This document shows, one piece after another, positions 1-12,302 of a stretch of 64,000 bases of DNA (position 1 is its first letter; each line of letters opens with the position of its first letter). The translations under genes were made by a program, and so were the position numbers. The notes under the pieces were generated by a model, which saw nothing but the letters and a program-made list of their open reading frames with translations, had not been told where the DNA came from and did not search any database. This DNA comes from Metallyticus violacea (lineage: Eukaryota > Arthropoda > Insecta > Mantodea > Metallyticidae). The DNA lies in the NCBI GenBank assembly GCA_030762175.1, contig CM060833.1, positions 160,615,501-160,679,500 of the forward strand, written 5' to 3'.

Positions 1-167
1 TAAATTATTAATATTAGTTTTAAATAATGTGCAGAGTTAAACTGAATTAGCTCTTAGTTCACTTTTCTCTTGTTTGTTATGTGGCCGTATAATCAAGGGC
101 TGCCCTCCATTTCAGTCACCACTCCCTCTAACACTTTGTTTTGATTTTTTTGTAAATTTGATTTCAG

Positions 168-482
168 ATAGTTGCTGGCATACGAAAGGAACTAGACTTG
201 ACCCCTTCTGGTGGCATTGATAGCAGCATTCAAGTTTTGATTATGTCAGTCTTGAGGTCAGGAGCACTGAGGTGCCATGGGCTTGCTGATGTATGGCTAA
301 GGGCTATTTTAGCAACACATAGCTCTTCTGGTATATATCCGCTTGATGTTGTAATGCTGCTAGTATTTCACTCCCATGTCCAGGGACGCAAGAAACAAGT
401 GGAGACCGTGCTTCGTAACCGAATAAAGAATGGTATCCTCACAGAAGCAGTTATAAATAAAACATTCACAATTCTCCTTCCG
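168..482 (+). CDS. FANCD2: FANCD2 exon A (internal, 105 codons)
   Basis: First exon of the window. It follows a TTTCAG acceptor and ends at CCG before GTAATG; it is in phase 0 at both ends. The translation has an alpha-helical repeat character. It aligns with human FANCD2 around residues 297-426: the start IRKELDL matches LREKLDL, DVWLRAI matches EAWIKAI, and VLRNRIKNG matches VLRNKIRSG. FANCD2 pairs with FANCI, clamps DNA at stalled forks and interstrand crosslinks, and is switched on by monoubiquitination by the FANCL/UBE2T complex in the nucleus. Upstream exons for the N-terminal ~300 residues are outside the window. Human numbering is from memory. Confidence 0.93.
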
Positions 483-1920
483 GTAATGTTTACTTCTCTA
501 TAGTAATAGATTAACTTAATTTTTAGAGAAAATTGTTGAATACTTGTGCTTAGTATGCTATTTTGTTGCAATCATTTATAGATTAATAATGATGATGATA
601 CTAATGCAACTCAAATATTATTAGAATTCTGCATTTATACCACAAAAGGCAGATGCATTTATAAGGTACCTACTAGAGTAAAAAATTACATTACACTGAG
701 CTAATAAAGGTGAAGATGGGAATGAGAGTGATGATGGAACAGTGGCAGAATGAATGGAAGGGAAACCAGAAAACTGGTCTGTCACAATGTCACATATTGC
801 CTGGGATTTAATCTGGGCTCCTTAGGTGGAGGTGTGTAATCTAATCACTTGGGCATGGGTCAAAGTATTTTCCCTGTTGGAATGTAGTTGTCAGCTACAT
901 GCAGCTACAAGATGACATGGCTACATACCTAGTAGCCAGATGTGTAATTAATGGTTGTTATTAGACATTGTCATAACATTTCAGAAAGGGGGTTAGGAAA
1001 TAAAAATGGGATCAATATATTATATATACTTAAAAAGAGAAACTTAGTACAGCGCTTTACACAAACTAGATTCATTGAAGCATAGAGTATTGTTTGCACC
1101 TCTTCTTCATTTAGAATTATTGTGTAGAAAAGTCTTCTTTTGGCTGCATCGAAAGCTATTTCATTTATTTAAACACTAAGGGTGACTTTTATAGCAGCCC
1201 ACTTTATGAAGTAATGTATGCTCAAACTTTTCTTGTTATATATGGGCTCAAATGCAGTAAGTAAATTTTTATTGTAAGTTTTCCAGAATTCATAATGGGC
1301 TCACCTAAGTGATCACTGAATGTTACAAATATATCTGAAAGAGATGTTAAATTAACTCTGTATTTGCAAATCAGGGGATATGATTTTGTGGTGAACCATG
1401 AAAAATTAAGTATGGAATCATAAAAATTCAGTTAATTTTTTAAAATGTTTCAATTTTGCAGTCAGAACATTGTATAAATTCCTAACTTATTGTGGAAGAA
1501 CCAACTTATTTGCAAAATACTTGCCTACACAAGAAATATAAAGATACCTGTTTTAATTAAAATGTTAAATTATTATTTACAAACAGTCATATTTACAGAT
1601 GTTTATACAAGAGTTTTATTTAATGGTGGCAACACTATAGCAGAGATATCATACAGTGGTACTATATAATATACATTGTGCCACTTAAATATACTTCGCC
1701 TTCGTATGCCTGCTCACCAATGAAATGAACATAATCTATTGTTAGCTGGCAGTCTGATGTATTGTAGTCATGTTCTCCAGACACAGAGTTCACCAAGGTT
1801 GAGGCTTGAGGGGAATGTGCATGACCTTACAAAACAGTAGCATTATTGATAGAAGATTTCGAGGGATGCCGAAAATGTGACATATAGTTTGGTTCATTTT
1901 TCATAGTGCAAGTGGAGAAG
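483..1920. other. Intron 1, 5' part: nothing recognised
   Basis: AT-rich intronic sequence after the donor of exon A. I see no long open frame, no repeat related to others in the window and no RNA gene. A short GAT/GAA-rich stretch lies near 585-740. Confidence 0.6.
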
Positions 1921-1924
1921 TGAA

Positions 1925-2185
1925 AGCTTGTTTCCATGCTATTATTTAATTGATCATTACTAGGCTATTTTTTCATGGTTGTTGACTTAAATTAAATTTA
2001 AAAACAAAACTTTTGCTGATGCTGTTGTCAACATCATTGGTGCATTGAGTGTGTCTGGAAAGATAGAGGGATAGAACTGTTGGAAGTGGGAGGAGGTATG
2101 GAGGGAGAGTTGCAATGCAGATGTTGTTTGTTGACCAGTAAAAGATTCCATGTTTTGTTTATTTGGTTCTTCTGTCTTCATTTAT
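1925..2185 (-). repeat. Inverted terminal copy of a Penelope-like element
   Basis: This segment is a diverged reverse complement of 4200-4400. Shared blocks include TTGATCATTACTA, ATGGTTGTTG and AAATTAAATTTAAA, plus the same translated tail ending LNLI. The pair flanks the Penelope-like coding relic. I read it as the 5' partial, inverted pLTR-type copy of the element's 3' end, an arrangement known for this retroelement class. Confidence 0.7.
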
Positions 2186-2639
2186 ATTATCTGGATGATG
2201 CTCAATTCAAAGGTCTCCTAACCAGCTTAAAATATCTGGTTGCTTTTGCATTTTTTTTTTTTTTTTTTTTTTTGGTTCAAAATTTACTCCATAGCAATTG
2301 CAAACTTTTTTCTGGCTGATTAAGGCACAAATGTTGCTTATATTATTCTAGCCAAGTTTAAATGGATCTTCTAGTGATACCAATGTATATTTTTCCACAT
2401 TCACATGTTACTTAATATATTGCAGTGGAGCTGAGATTATCCTTTGGGTCTTTCATGGAATGTAGTTTTTTTTTTTTTTTTTAACTATTTTTGTTGTGAT
2501 TGTAAATATGATTTTTATACCCTTCTTTCTCAAATCCTGAGTGATACATAGCTGGTTTCTTCCATAAATGGCAAGAATTTTTTAATTTGCTCTTTATGGT
2601 TCGATATAGATGTCATGGTTTTCCACGGTTACAAGCTTG

Positions 2640-4200
2640 ATCATTTTAAAGAACAAAACCACCTAAGAGTAACCTGCATAGATAAGAATGACTTGAACTC
2701 AAACATTTATGTGCCAACAATGATATTGTTACATTACATGCAGATAAAGGGAGTGCTATGGTTGTAATGGACACTGGTGAATGCAAAGATAATTAGATCT
2801 CTTCTCACACCAGAAACATACCAACTGATTAAGAAGGATCCAACCACCTAAACAGAGAGAAATAAAAACCAATGTTTTGTTAAAAACTACAAAGGGAAAA
2901 TCAGAAGATAAAAAGAGACTACTACTGCTGATAGCTTGCTGCCTAGATTATATGGACTCCCTAAGACACACAAACCATGAACTTTATAGACCTATAGTTA
3001 ACACCATCTGTTTCTATACATACAAACTTGTTCAATTTCTTAAAATGTTGTCTCCTTTGGTTGGACATAATGAACATCACATACAAAATTTGAAGCACTT
3101 TGTGGAAATTGTTGCAAAACTTTTCAGACTCCAATATTCTTATAAGCTTTGCTTAGAATCTCTCTTTACCAGTGTTCTGCCAAAGGACCTTGAAACTTTT
3201 AGATCCACACTTCACATCTGAAGAATTTGTTATTCCATATGTCCTAAAGACCAGCTCATGAACTTCTATGAATAGGAGTGGCCATGTGAAGTCTCTTAAG
3301 CTGAGGAAAAAAGCCTTTCTTACAGCAGAATATAAGTGACACGTTCTTTCACAACATGGATGACATCTCAATTTGGCCACATGAGAAAGAAAAACTGCAT
3401 ATTTTCTTCAACCACTTAAAAAGTATTTACCACAACATAAAATTTACTATGTATAAGAAAATAATAGCACACTTCCATTCTTAGATTTGTTCTGGTTTGA
3501 TACAAGGCATCATAGAAACAAGAGATTTACACAAAAATTACACATAATGATAGATACCAATGGATGGATCCATTATCTAGTTCAAAAAAGATCTTAGTTA
3601 AAACACTTATCTGTCAAGCCAAAAGTATTATCAAAACTTAGGGACTAACACTGAAATTTATCATTTCCAGAGAGCCTTGCAAGCAAATGGCTACTGCAAG
3701 GAGGAAATTGATAAGTCTTGAAACCTCGGAAAACTATGACAACTGTACTATAAAAACCAAATTAAAGCAGTCCTGCCATTTATAGAAGATATCTTGCTCC
3801 ATATTACTTGAATTTTGAAAAAGAAGGGCATAACTATCTTTACAACCATAATAAACATAGTCAAAAACCACATTCTGTGAAAGTCCCAAAGGATCTTCTC
3901 AGCTCCACTAAAATACCATGCGAATGTGGAAAAGTATGCATTGGTATGACCAGGAGGAAGAGCATAAATGACATTTGCACCTTAATCAGCCAGAAAAATC
4001 TGCAATTGTGTAATATGCCATTCAAAATTGCCATGGAATTAATTTGGGGTAAAGAAAAAAAGTATTATAATTAATTAATTAATTGCACAAACAACTAAAT
4101 ATTTTTATCTGAGTAGGAAAGAGGCCTTAGAAATAGAACAGCATCCAGATAATATACACAAAGACAGAAGTTTTCAAATAAGCAAGACTTGGAATATGTT
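2640..4200 (+). mobile_element. Penelope-like retroelement, decayed RT and GIY-YIG region
   Basis: Frames broken by stops and shifts keep the family's landmarks in order. ADKGSAMVVMDTGE lies at about 2735-2780, then LTPETYQLIKKDPT (2806-2850), a remnant of the PRLYGLPKTHKP block (2940-2975), RPIVNTICFYTYKL (2990-3032), SPLVGHNEHHIQN (3050-3090), and a DD-like WMTSQFG core (3355-3380) with LPFLD downstream (3475). The GIY-YIG endonuclease is left as CECGKVCIGMTRR (3918-3958). Penelope-like elements encode a telomerase-related reverse transcriptase fused to a GIY-YIG nuclease. Many in-frame stops make this copy non-functional. Confidence 0.85.
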
Positions 4201-4400
4201 CCTGGTCAATCAACAATTTCTGCATCACAACTTTCCCCCCCACTCCAACTTCCCCCCTCTCACTTATAAGGATTCTGCCTCTGCTTCAGACACTTTCAGT
4301 CCACTAATGATGCTGACTGTAGAGCCAGCAAAAACCTCAATTTTAAATTTAATTTAAACCAACAACCATGGCAAATAATCTAGTAATGATCAATTTTAAT
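4200..4400 (+). repeat. 3' terminal segment of the Penelope-like element
   Basis: It directly follows the GIY-YIG relic and is the right-hand partner of the inverted segment at 1925-2185. It runs through a C-rich stretch (about 4233-4260) into TTTAAATTTAATTTAAA and TAGTAATGATCAATT. Confidence 0.7.
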
Positions 4401-4429
4401 AATAACACTGGCTGTGAAAGCCTAAAGAA

Positions 4430-5115
4430 TGTTTCCATGTTGCTGGAAATGGATCGGCACCATATGATTTGTGAGTTGGTCCTAGAGGTAGCATTATTGC
4501 ATAGTACTATGCATCACATGTAAAGAAATGCAAGTGTCAAGGAGAGGTTCTTTTTTATGCCATATCACACTGGATGAAACATGGGGTTGATGAGCCAAAA
4601 ATGCAGTGACAATGAGTGGCATCACTATGGTCACTGTGAAAGTGAAAAGTTAATCAGAAAATCATCAATGTGAAAACTATGGCAGTTCTTCTATACAAAA
4701 CTTTGGTGATAGTTGCCAACACACAATACTATGGTTCATATTTGGAACACAGTCTGTGAGAAGCTTTGAGAAAAAAGCAATGTACACCCTCTGCAATATG
4801 CACTTGTCATTTTGCATGAAAGTGCTCAAGCACATGCAGCAAAAGTTGTGCCTGCTTTGTTCAGTTGATGGGACTGGGAAGTGCTGTAACATCCACCATA
4901 TTCCCAGGACTTAGAGCACAAGTGACTTTGAGTTGTTCCTAAGATAAATGGATCATTTCATGGCATTTTCTTCAAAACTGCTTTTAAAGATTTTTCAGAC
5001 AGTAAACTGCTCTATTCAAGCTATCACAGAATACATGCTGCCATTGACATCCATGACTTTCCATTGTTGGCAGTGGGTTTATTTGAATGCTGGTGCAATC
5101 ATGAGACAATAAAAC
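4430..5115 (+). mobile_element. mariner-family transposase relic
   Basis: Pieces of a DD34D mariner transposase are readable across broken frames. A helix-turn-helix segment like DRHHMICEL...HSTMHH lies at 4450-4515. The second catalytic Asp region is left as VILHESAQAHAAKVV (about 4805-4850), followed by a degraded WEVL-HPPYSPDL block (4870-4910) and a C-terminal tail to about 5110. Stops are frequent. Inverted termini were not identified. Confidence 0.7.
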
Positions 5116-5149
5116 TTAAAAACATATGTGTATTATATGTGTGGTTGTT

Positions 5150-5214
5150 GATTTGGTTTATTTATGGATGCTGTTTAACATCTCAAGTCATCAGCATCCC
5201 ATTCAATTCAAGGC
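5150..5214 (-). mobile_element. SINE2 tail fragment (reverse)
   Basis: Matches the 3' end of the SINE2 family in reverse: GATTTATTTATGGATGC, CATCTCA, ATCAGCATCCC, ATTCA. The body and tRNA-like head are missing. It runs straight into a SINE1 fragment. Confidence 0.75.
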
Positions 5215-5215
5215 A

Positions 5216-5421
5216 TTTCCACCAGTACCATCCATGACTGAGGTTTTTTCCAGGTTTTCCTCAATCCTCATAAATGGCAAATGCTGGTGAGATACCAAAA
5301 ACTTAGGCCTTGAACCTTCCTTTAAAAAATATCCTTTCCCTGTTTATCATTTCATCTCATGTATCATCAGTGTTTACTGCCTGATGCCTCTGTAGTTAAA
5401 ACAGGCACTGAAAAGAAAAGT
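5216..5421 (+). mobile_element. SINE1, head-less copy
   Basis: Contains the SINE1 body (TTTTTCCAGGTTTTCCTCA, CTCATAAATGGCAAATGC), the ATTTCATCTCATGTATCA block and the tail ending in a GGCACT-type motif. The tRNA-like head is absent. It is joined directly to a reversed SINE2 tail, so the two form a composite. Confidence 0.8.
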
Positions 5422-5424
5422 ATT

Positions 5425-6940
5425 GGGATACCAGAAAATAAAAGAAGCAATTTTTCAGTGTCACTTAATAGAAGCCTATAATATGTGAAATACATTATAA
5501 GAACATTAATCTCCAACATCTTGTAATCTATAAGCCATCTTCTTTTCTTTTCTCTGTAAAGACCAATCCATTATTTTTTTTGTGTTATACAAAAAAAAAA
5601 AAAAAAAAAAATCCCCAAGGACTTTAATTGTAACTTATCTTTAAAATATTTCTTTATTTTAATTTTCTATTTATGAATAATTGCTCTTGTATTAATTTCT
5701 TTTTTCACTCATTGATACGCTTACTCAGAGAAAGAATGGCCACATTATAGGATGGCAAAATATTACTAAGTCCCCTTCAAATCAAAGGCTCCTACAGATG
5801 ATGATGGATTTCAAAAGGATATTGACAGTATATGTTTAAAAAAAGACACTAATACTCCCTACAGCAAGCTTATAGGTGGTGGCCAAGTGGCTTAGATGAC
5901 TCAAATGGAATGTTATGTTGGAAACTATGCAAGTACAAATCTCATCTTTCTTTTTATACTTGAACCTAATATTTTTATGCAATTTTCCATTCTCTTTGTT
6001 TTTACGAACAATATACTTTATCCAAAATTAAATATAAAGTAACATTTTAAAAGCATTTATGTATAAATCATTACCATCTTTCCTCCAATGCTAACATCCT
6101 TCCACTGATTAAGAAAGAAAATATATGTCATTGTTTATTTAATTAAAATAAACTATTTCTGTGTATCATTTAATAAATATGCATGTCTTACTATATGGTA
6201 AACTTATTTATTATACTTATAATATTTTTAATCATAGTATTAAAAGATGAGAATGTTAGGTTTGGTTCAGTGCTGAATTATCTATTTTTACTCTAGAGTG
6301 AATCACCCAGCCCATATGCTACAGTACAGTACTACTATCCCTCTCAGTGACTGGCCAAACTAAAGGACAGTATTTCAATTCAAGACTGTTTGCTGTTGAC
6401 ATGTTTTCTTTTAATTGAGATTTGGATGCTTTGGTGGATAGATGAACCGCTGAATTTCCTTTGATTAGCCCTCTATTGCACAGGAACTGAAGCATTTAAT
6501 TTTGTACCATTTCAGTGTTAAAGTTTAATTTGAATTACACATTGTGCAAATAGGGATTTTATTGGAAATATATTATTGTATATGTGGATGAACAGTGCAT
6601 AAGAACTATTAGATATATAAACAGACAGTTGCATATATGCTTCTAACAGTGACATAAGTTTTGCAGTTTAATGAACATATTTACAGAAATTATAAGAATT
6701 TAAGTTTCTACAAATGTTTCTTATAACATCTATATGTATTATTTGAACCATGGGAAAAAAAAAAAAAAAAATACAAAACAACAACAAGAAACTTACTGCA
6801 TAGCAAAAATTTGAACTTGGCTAGTATGTTTTCATGGTGATAAATAGTCTTCTGAAATTGTCAATGCCAAAACAACCCAGGTCGCTATTGTCCAGTGGAA
6901 CATAGTTCTTGTGTCTTGTTTTCCATAAAACATCTTAGTA
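5425..6940. other. Intron 1 interior: nothing recognised
   Basis: Very AT-rich. It holds a poly-A run at about 5590-5610 and another near 6757-6771. No coding or repeat family is recognised. Confidence 0.5.
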
Positions 6941-6944
6941 TTTG

Positions 6945-7905
6945 TTTTTGCAATAATGAACCCTTTACACTGCATTAGATGGTTAACATGGGGTTTTTGC
7001 TCTCTGAGGCTGCTTGTAAACATAACATACCAAAACAAACTGGGAGTGGGCTCATCAATGTGGAGAAGACTGACAGGTGTTACAAGGCTTTCTACTTGGG
7101 AGGATGATGAATGTCTTTGGGCTGAGGTAGAAAGAATACCCTTGACATCTGCTGCCCAATTGAAGGTGGCATGTTACTTTACCAGTTCTTTACAGACTGT
7201 AAGAAATTGCTGTAGAGATATTGGTTTAGGAAACTACTTAGCTGTGCATAAGGAGGCCCTGTATAATGAATATGTCATGGAATGTTTGTATATGCCATCG
7301 ACTGAAGGAGTAATCTTCAAGGATGAAGTTGTGTCATCATATAAGGGCCAGTGTGCATATACCAAACATGCTGATAATGGTCATGTAAGGTCTCATTTTG
7401 GGACTAGATTTTGTTCAAAGGTCCTGGACATCTTGAACAAATATATAGAAGATAAATGTTTTAATCTACCGTGACTTTTTGGAATTCGTTTTAGTTCCTT
7501 CTGCCAGAGAAAGATATCCCAATGAAACAATCCTGTTCCTGCAGGATAACTATAGCATTCTAAGTCAAGGGTAGTTAAGCATGGTTTCATACGAAAGAGG
7601 ATATCTCACTAATACTTTGCTTTCCCAATTCACCTGATCTAAACCCCATTGAAAACGTTTGGGCAGAAATAATGGATACTCTTCAAAATTCTGATCTCCC
7701 ACCTCCCAGGAAGTGGCTCAGACTGAAGACAAGTGGAATTCCCTTGCAGAAAAGTTGAATTATTTTCCCTGGCTGGTAGACTCCATGTCAAGAAAATTTA
7801 ACAAGTTTTTCATACTTGAAGGATACTGGACTGGGTATTCAGCTTGGTATTTATTTTTATGTTTTGTGTTGTTTATTTTAATTTTTAAAAGAGATTGAAG
7901 TGTCT
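6945..7905 (+). mobile_element. Tc1-like transposase relic
   Basis: A 172-codon open frame (6956-7474) carries the mid part of a Tc1-like transposase: LTSAAQLKVA, TVRNCCRDIGLGNY, AVHKEAL and the first catalytic block VIFKDEVVSSYKGQ. After a frame break the second Asp block survives as LFLQDNYSI (about 7530) and the last as FPNSPDLNPIENVWAEI (about 7620-7670 across frames). A further frame runs 7713-7898. Fewer disruptions than the neighbouring mariner suggest a younger copy, but it is still inactive. Confidence 0.8.
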
Positions 7906-7909
7906 CATA

Positions 7910-9684
7910 TGTAAACATATTTTAAGACCACAGTGCATAGGTCTTAAGGCATCAATACACATTTTAAAGCTACAAGCATTAAAACTTCCTCTTATATTTA
8001 AAAATTAACTCTATAGTGAGTAACTGGTCATGCAAACAATGAAAAAATGAAAAATATAGAAATTGTGCAGAGTCGAATGCTGATTACTTCGTACTTATAA
8101 TTTATCAACTAACCTTAAACCACTGAGACACTGTGAGGTTGGAACATCAAAGCTGTTCTTTTTGATACATTTTCATATTAATAAACAGCTGCTGACTATT
8201 CTGTATAATTAATGAAAATCCAATAATTTTTTACATTTCTGGTTTTAATGAAGAAAATAGTAAACTTCTAAAGTTTTTATGAAAAAACAAATGTATAATT
8301 GCAAGTATATTTATGTCAAAACTAGTCATAATCACATTATGTAAGCACTGTAATAACATCACTTGTAGGAGCCTGCCTGCAACTTCGGTTTGTTCGAAAG
8401 CATGAAGTGGTTTTTGTTTCCAACAAGCAGCCATTCATTATTTGATTAAGTCACTCTCAAAGATAATATGATTTGTCTTCCTCTTCTCAAATAGAAAAAA
8501 ATGTTCTGATCTACAAATTTTCTAAAATCCTTAATTTTCCTTATACCCAAGCAGAGTTAGTGCCTTCTGAAATTGCCAAAGGCACTAACCACGACCACTG
8601 CTGCCGCTGCCGCCACCACCACCACCACCACGCAATACCCTCCCTTTCTTGGTAATTACATTTATTGAAATATATTGCTGGAATAATACATTCTAACTCC
8701 ATATAGAAAATAGGACACTTCTCTCTCATTCAGGTCCAACTAACTTGCTTAACCATATCTTCTATCCTAGCCCATAACTAGCAGAAATCTTTACACAAAA
8801 TGTTTCTGTTTAGCAAAACATTCCCAATACCATAATTGCTCTTAATAATTTTCTTGAAATTTTAGACATTCTTTTAGAATATTTTCTTAAACCAACAATT
8901 TAATGTTCTCATCAACACCAGTTTACTTATGCTATCTTTCTTTATTTCTAATAAAACTCCTGTATCTGCTGCATTTAGAGGAATACTTATTATTAATTTA
9001 TGAAACAGATTTAAAATATTTTTCTTCTAAACCCTCCCCTATCTCCCACAAATGTGAAAATCGTAAATACATATAAATGAATGCTAATTGTAGTCTGGTG
9101 TTAAAAGACAGATCTTACAGAAATTACAAAATCATTTTTAACATAGTTAATTGAATAGATGTTCAAGAAAATAATCTGATAAAAGCTTATATGATTATGC
9201 AAATTCTAAACAGCAATTTTCAAAGAAAACTTGGCAATGGATGAAATTATTGTACAATGTGTATTATGATTTTCATGGGATAAAATAATTTATTAAGGTT
9301 TAACATATAAAGTTTGGACTTTATATGGTGTTTTTGGGTTCTGTTAGTATTTGTTTTATTTAAAATATATTGTTAAATATTTTTGCCTTTACTCTTCCTT
9401 TCTCCTGATATTTATTCACCAAGTTATAATCATGATTAGAATAGTTTGGAATCTTAATGCCTGGAAACTTAACTTAAAATAACTCAGAATCATATATTTA
9501 AAACATATAGATTAAATATAAAAACACTATGCAATGTGACACTTGAATAGCTATCATCTTATATATGAACAGCCTAGCATTCCCAAGAGAGACAATACTG
9601 TTCAGTGGTTGGGCTACAGCTGTAGTATCCATCTCTTAAGCATTTATTTATGTGATGTTAATTTGTGATATATTTTCCTTACAG
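7910..9684. other. Intron 1, 3' part, with a short palindrome and CCA repeats
   Basis: Mostly unrecognised AT-rich sequence. A 34-bp palindrome lies at 8556-8589 (GTTAGTGCCTT ... AAAGGCACTAAC). It is followed by a CCG/CCA trinucleotide stretch (about 8600-8632). A related palindrome occurs at 56860-56893 in the opposite sense. It ends at the TTCCTTACAG acceptor of exon B. Confidence 0.5.
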
Positions 9685-9782
9685 GTAATTAAAGAATATT
9701 TGAAATCTGCAGTTGAAATTGCATCTTTATTATTAAGGTCATCTGAGCCACCCGTTTCATATCTTGGAAGTAGATGGTTTAA
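9685..9782 (+). CDS. FANCD2: FANCD2 exon B
   Basis: Follows TTCCTTACAG and ends TTTAA before GTAAGT, leaving two bases of a lysine codon. It encodes VIKEYLKSAVEIASLLLRSS and then EPPVSYLGSRWFK, matching human [20 protein letters not shown] and the following residues (about 427-459). It enters in phase 0, as required by exon A. Its open frame is short, so homology and phase carry the call. Confidence 0.88.
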
Positions 9783-9989
9783 GTAAGTAATAGGAAGTTG
9801 TTTCTTAGATTACAGGATAGTAATTTTTATTTATTTGTCTATTTATTTCTTCCTTGGATCTGTTCTATAGTTGTCAAGTTGATTACATTACCAAATGTTA
9901 CAGTTATAATTAAATTAATAATTCATTTTTTAGAGTATATAGGCAGAAAATTTGAATTTAGAAAAAATTTTCATGCTAATTAATAGAAT

Positions 9990-10160
9990 CCGGTAATTTG
10001 TTATATAATTTTTATTCCAAAGTACATGAATTCCTTTTACTAAATTCTGAAGGAATGTAGCTATTGTGGTTGTACGCATAAAAAGATTTTTTAAAAATTT
10101 CTTCAAAACTCCATTGATCCTACCTACTAGGCACTGAAAATGACAAGGGGAAGGGCAGAA
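9990..10160 (+). repeat. Direct repeat, left copy
   Basis: A diverged copy of 11480-11650. Shared blocks include AATGTAGCTATTG / ACTGTAGCTATTG, TTTTTTAAAATTTCTTC and CCTACCTACTAGGCACTGAA. The two copies bracket the tandem array at 10385-11100. Confidence 0.65.
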
Positions 10161-10384
10161 GAAAAAAAAAAGTAACACTTTGAACAATGTAACTAAAATA
10201 ACAATAACTAATGAAGCAGAAAAAGAATAAACACCTAAATATTCACAGAATATTGCAATATTTCAAACTTCTTGTATTCTTCAAAGATAAGATGATTGGA
10301 TATTTAAGAGCTTTATTATTTATTTATTTATTTTTTTTCCCTGTTTCCTTAGTTATTTTAGTTACATTGCATGTATATATCTGT

Positions 10385-11100
10385 TAATGCTCTAGTGGTC
10401 GCAATTTTTATTTTTTCTCAACGAAGTTGGCATTTAACCATCAATTAACAAACGAGTTTGTTAACCAGCAAAATCATTGGTGGTGGGGGTTAACCTAAAG
10501 CGAAAATTTAAAAATTGCCCTAGTGGCCACAATTTTTGTTTTTTTCTCAACGAAACTTGGTATAATCAATTAAAATAAATGATTAAAAATAGTTACTGAA
10601 AATCAAGGAAATCAGATCATTAGGGGTGGCAGTATACCTGAAAACCAAAATTTAAAGAATGGGGGCTAAGCAAAATTTAAAAATCACTTTAGCAACCAAA
10701 ATGTTTTTTTTTTCTTTTCTTTTCTTTTTTTAAATGAAACTCGTTATATGCCATGAAACAAAATAAGAAAAGTAGCTTCCGAAACTCAGTAAATTAGGAG
10801 GAGTGATTTACTTGGAACTCAAAATTTAAAAATTGTTCTAGCATTAATATTTGCCATTTCCATATGTACCATTTAAATAAAATAAGAAAATTAGGGAAAT
10901 CAAGCCATTAGGAGTGGAGATTTACCTGAAACCCAAAATTTAAAAATTGCTCTACCAGCAGTAATATGTTTTTTTACATCAAAAGTCAAAACATACTATT
11001 AAATAATATAAGAATAATAGTTTTTGAAAATTATGGAAATCAGACCATTAGGAATAGGAGTGTACCTGAAAACCAAAGCTTAAAAAGTGCTCTAGTGTTT
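10385..11100 (+). repeat. Diverged minisatellite, about six units
   Basis: Units recur every ~115-170 bp. Each carries ACCTGAAAACC-AAAATTTAAAAATTGCTCTAG-like cores. Anchors are near 10388, 10515, 10675, 10822, 10935 and 11077. Units vary in length and contain poly-T insertions, so the array is old. Confidence 0.7.
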
Positions 11101-11479
11101 TATTTTCTCTGATTTTTATTTGACAAATGCATTGTCCTGAAGATAGCAAATGTGAAATATTAATCTAATGTGTGTGAGAATATATTTTTATGTAATCTGT
11201 AATTACATTCAGAAAACATTTGCATTACATGCTTTTACTACAATAAAATTTAAACAAAATTTCAAAGCCAGTGAAATTTGATGGAAATTTAAATTGTTTA
11301 TTGTTAGTTGTGTTTATTTGCTCAGTACATTTTCTTTTTAAATTTCATTAATTAATAAGACCTAATTTGCATTTTGTATTCATTTTTAAAGTTATTCAAT
11401 TTGGTGATGAATTTTCTTAGTTTACACAGCTCCACCTTGATGAACTTTTATAGTCATGCAAGGGGGTTTCATGTATGAA

Positions 11480-11650
11480 ATTGGATTTTACCGAATTCCA
11501 AAGGACTGTAGCTATTGCAGTTATATCCATGAAAATTTTTTAAAATTTCTTTAAATAGTTATACCCATGAAATTATTTTTTAAAATTTCTTCAAATCTCC
11601 ACCAGCCCTACCTACTAGGCACTGAAAATAACAATGAAAAAAAGCACTGA
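11480..11650 (+). repeat. Direct repeat, right copy
   Basis: Partner of 9990-10160, with an extra internal duplication of the TTTTTTAAAATTTCTT segment (about 11535 and 11578). Confidence 0.65.
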
Positions 11651-11654
11651 CAAA

Positions 11655-12300
11655 ATCCATGGATTTCTCTAGGGGGAAAAATTCTTTTGGTTGTTTGCAG
11701 CCATTTGTGCCTACCTGGTGTACCTCTTCATCTGAACTTCCATAATGAAATTATGTGGTGTACTGAGCCATGATTATTGTTCAGAATTTCTTCTACTGTG
11801 CTCAGCAATTTTCCACCAGTAAGGCTTCAACTGCTACAATATTTGGTATTACAACTTGATTTGCCTGACACAGGCCTGTAGTATCACACCAATTTTTTAT
11901 TTTCTACACTATTTGTAAACTTTCTGCTGTGACAAACATGCATCACTACTGAATTGTCATTTGTCCATGAATTTCAATAGGTTTAGACCTTCACTACTCC
12001 AAAACCAAATAACAGAAGACAGTTCTTTGGTGCATGTCTGAAGTGGACCAGTCATTCTTAAGCAGGTACTATGATGCTGTTTGCTTGTCTGCACTGTCAT
12101 CATGCCACCTGTAGGATATTTCTTAAAAAATTTGTAACAATATTATCAATTTACAGTACAGTGGTGCACATTTTTTAATATTTTTAATATAGATTTTAAG
12201 ATTTGTCTTTAACTTACCTCATATCTGCTATTATGATTGTGCTTTTTATTTATTGGGGATAATCCAATTTGAAGTTGTTGTCACTTATATTGTTGTTACT
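11655..12300. other. Intron 2 interior: nothing recognised
   Basis: Slightly less AT-rich than its surroundings, with no coding frame or known repeat that I can identify. Confidence 0.45.
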
Positions 12301-12302
12301 TA

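Noticed and set aside
11136..11165. CTGAAGATAGC...GAAATATT as another hammerhead-like site
   Set aside because: There is no pairing hairpin between the two boxes.
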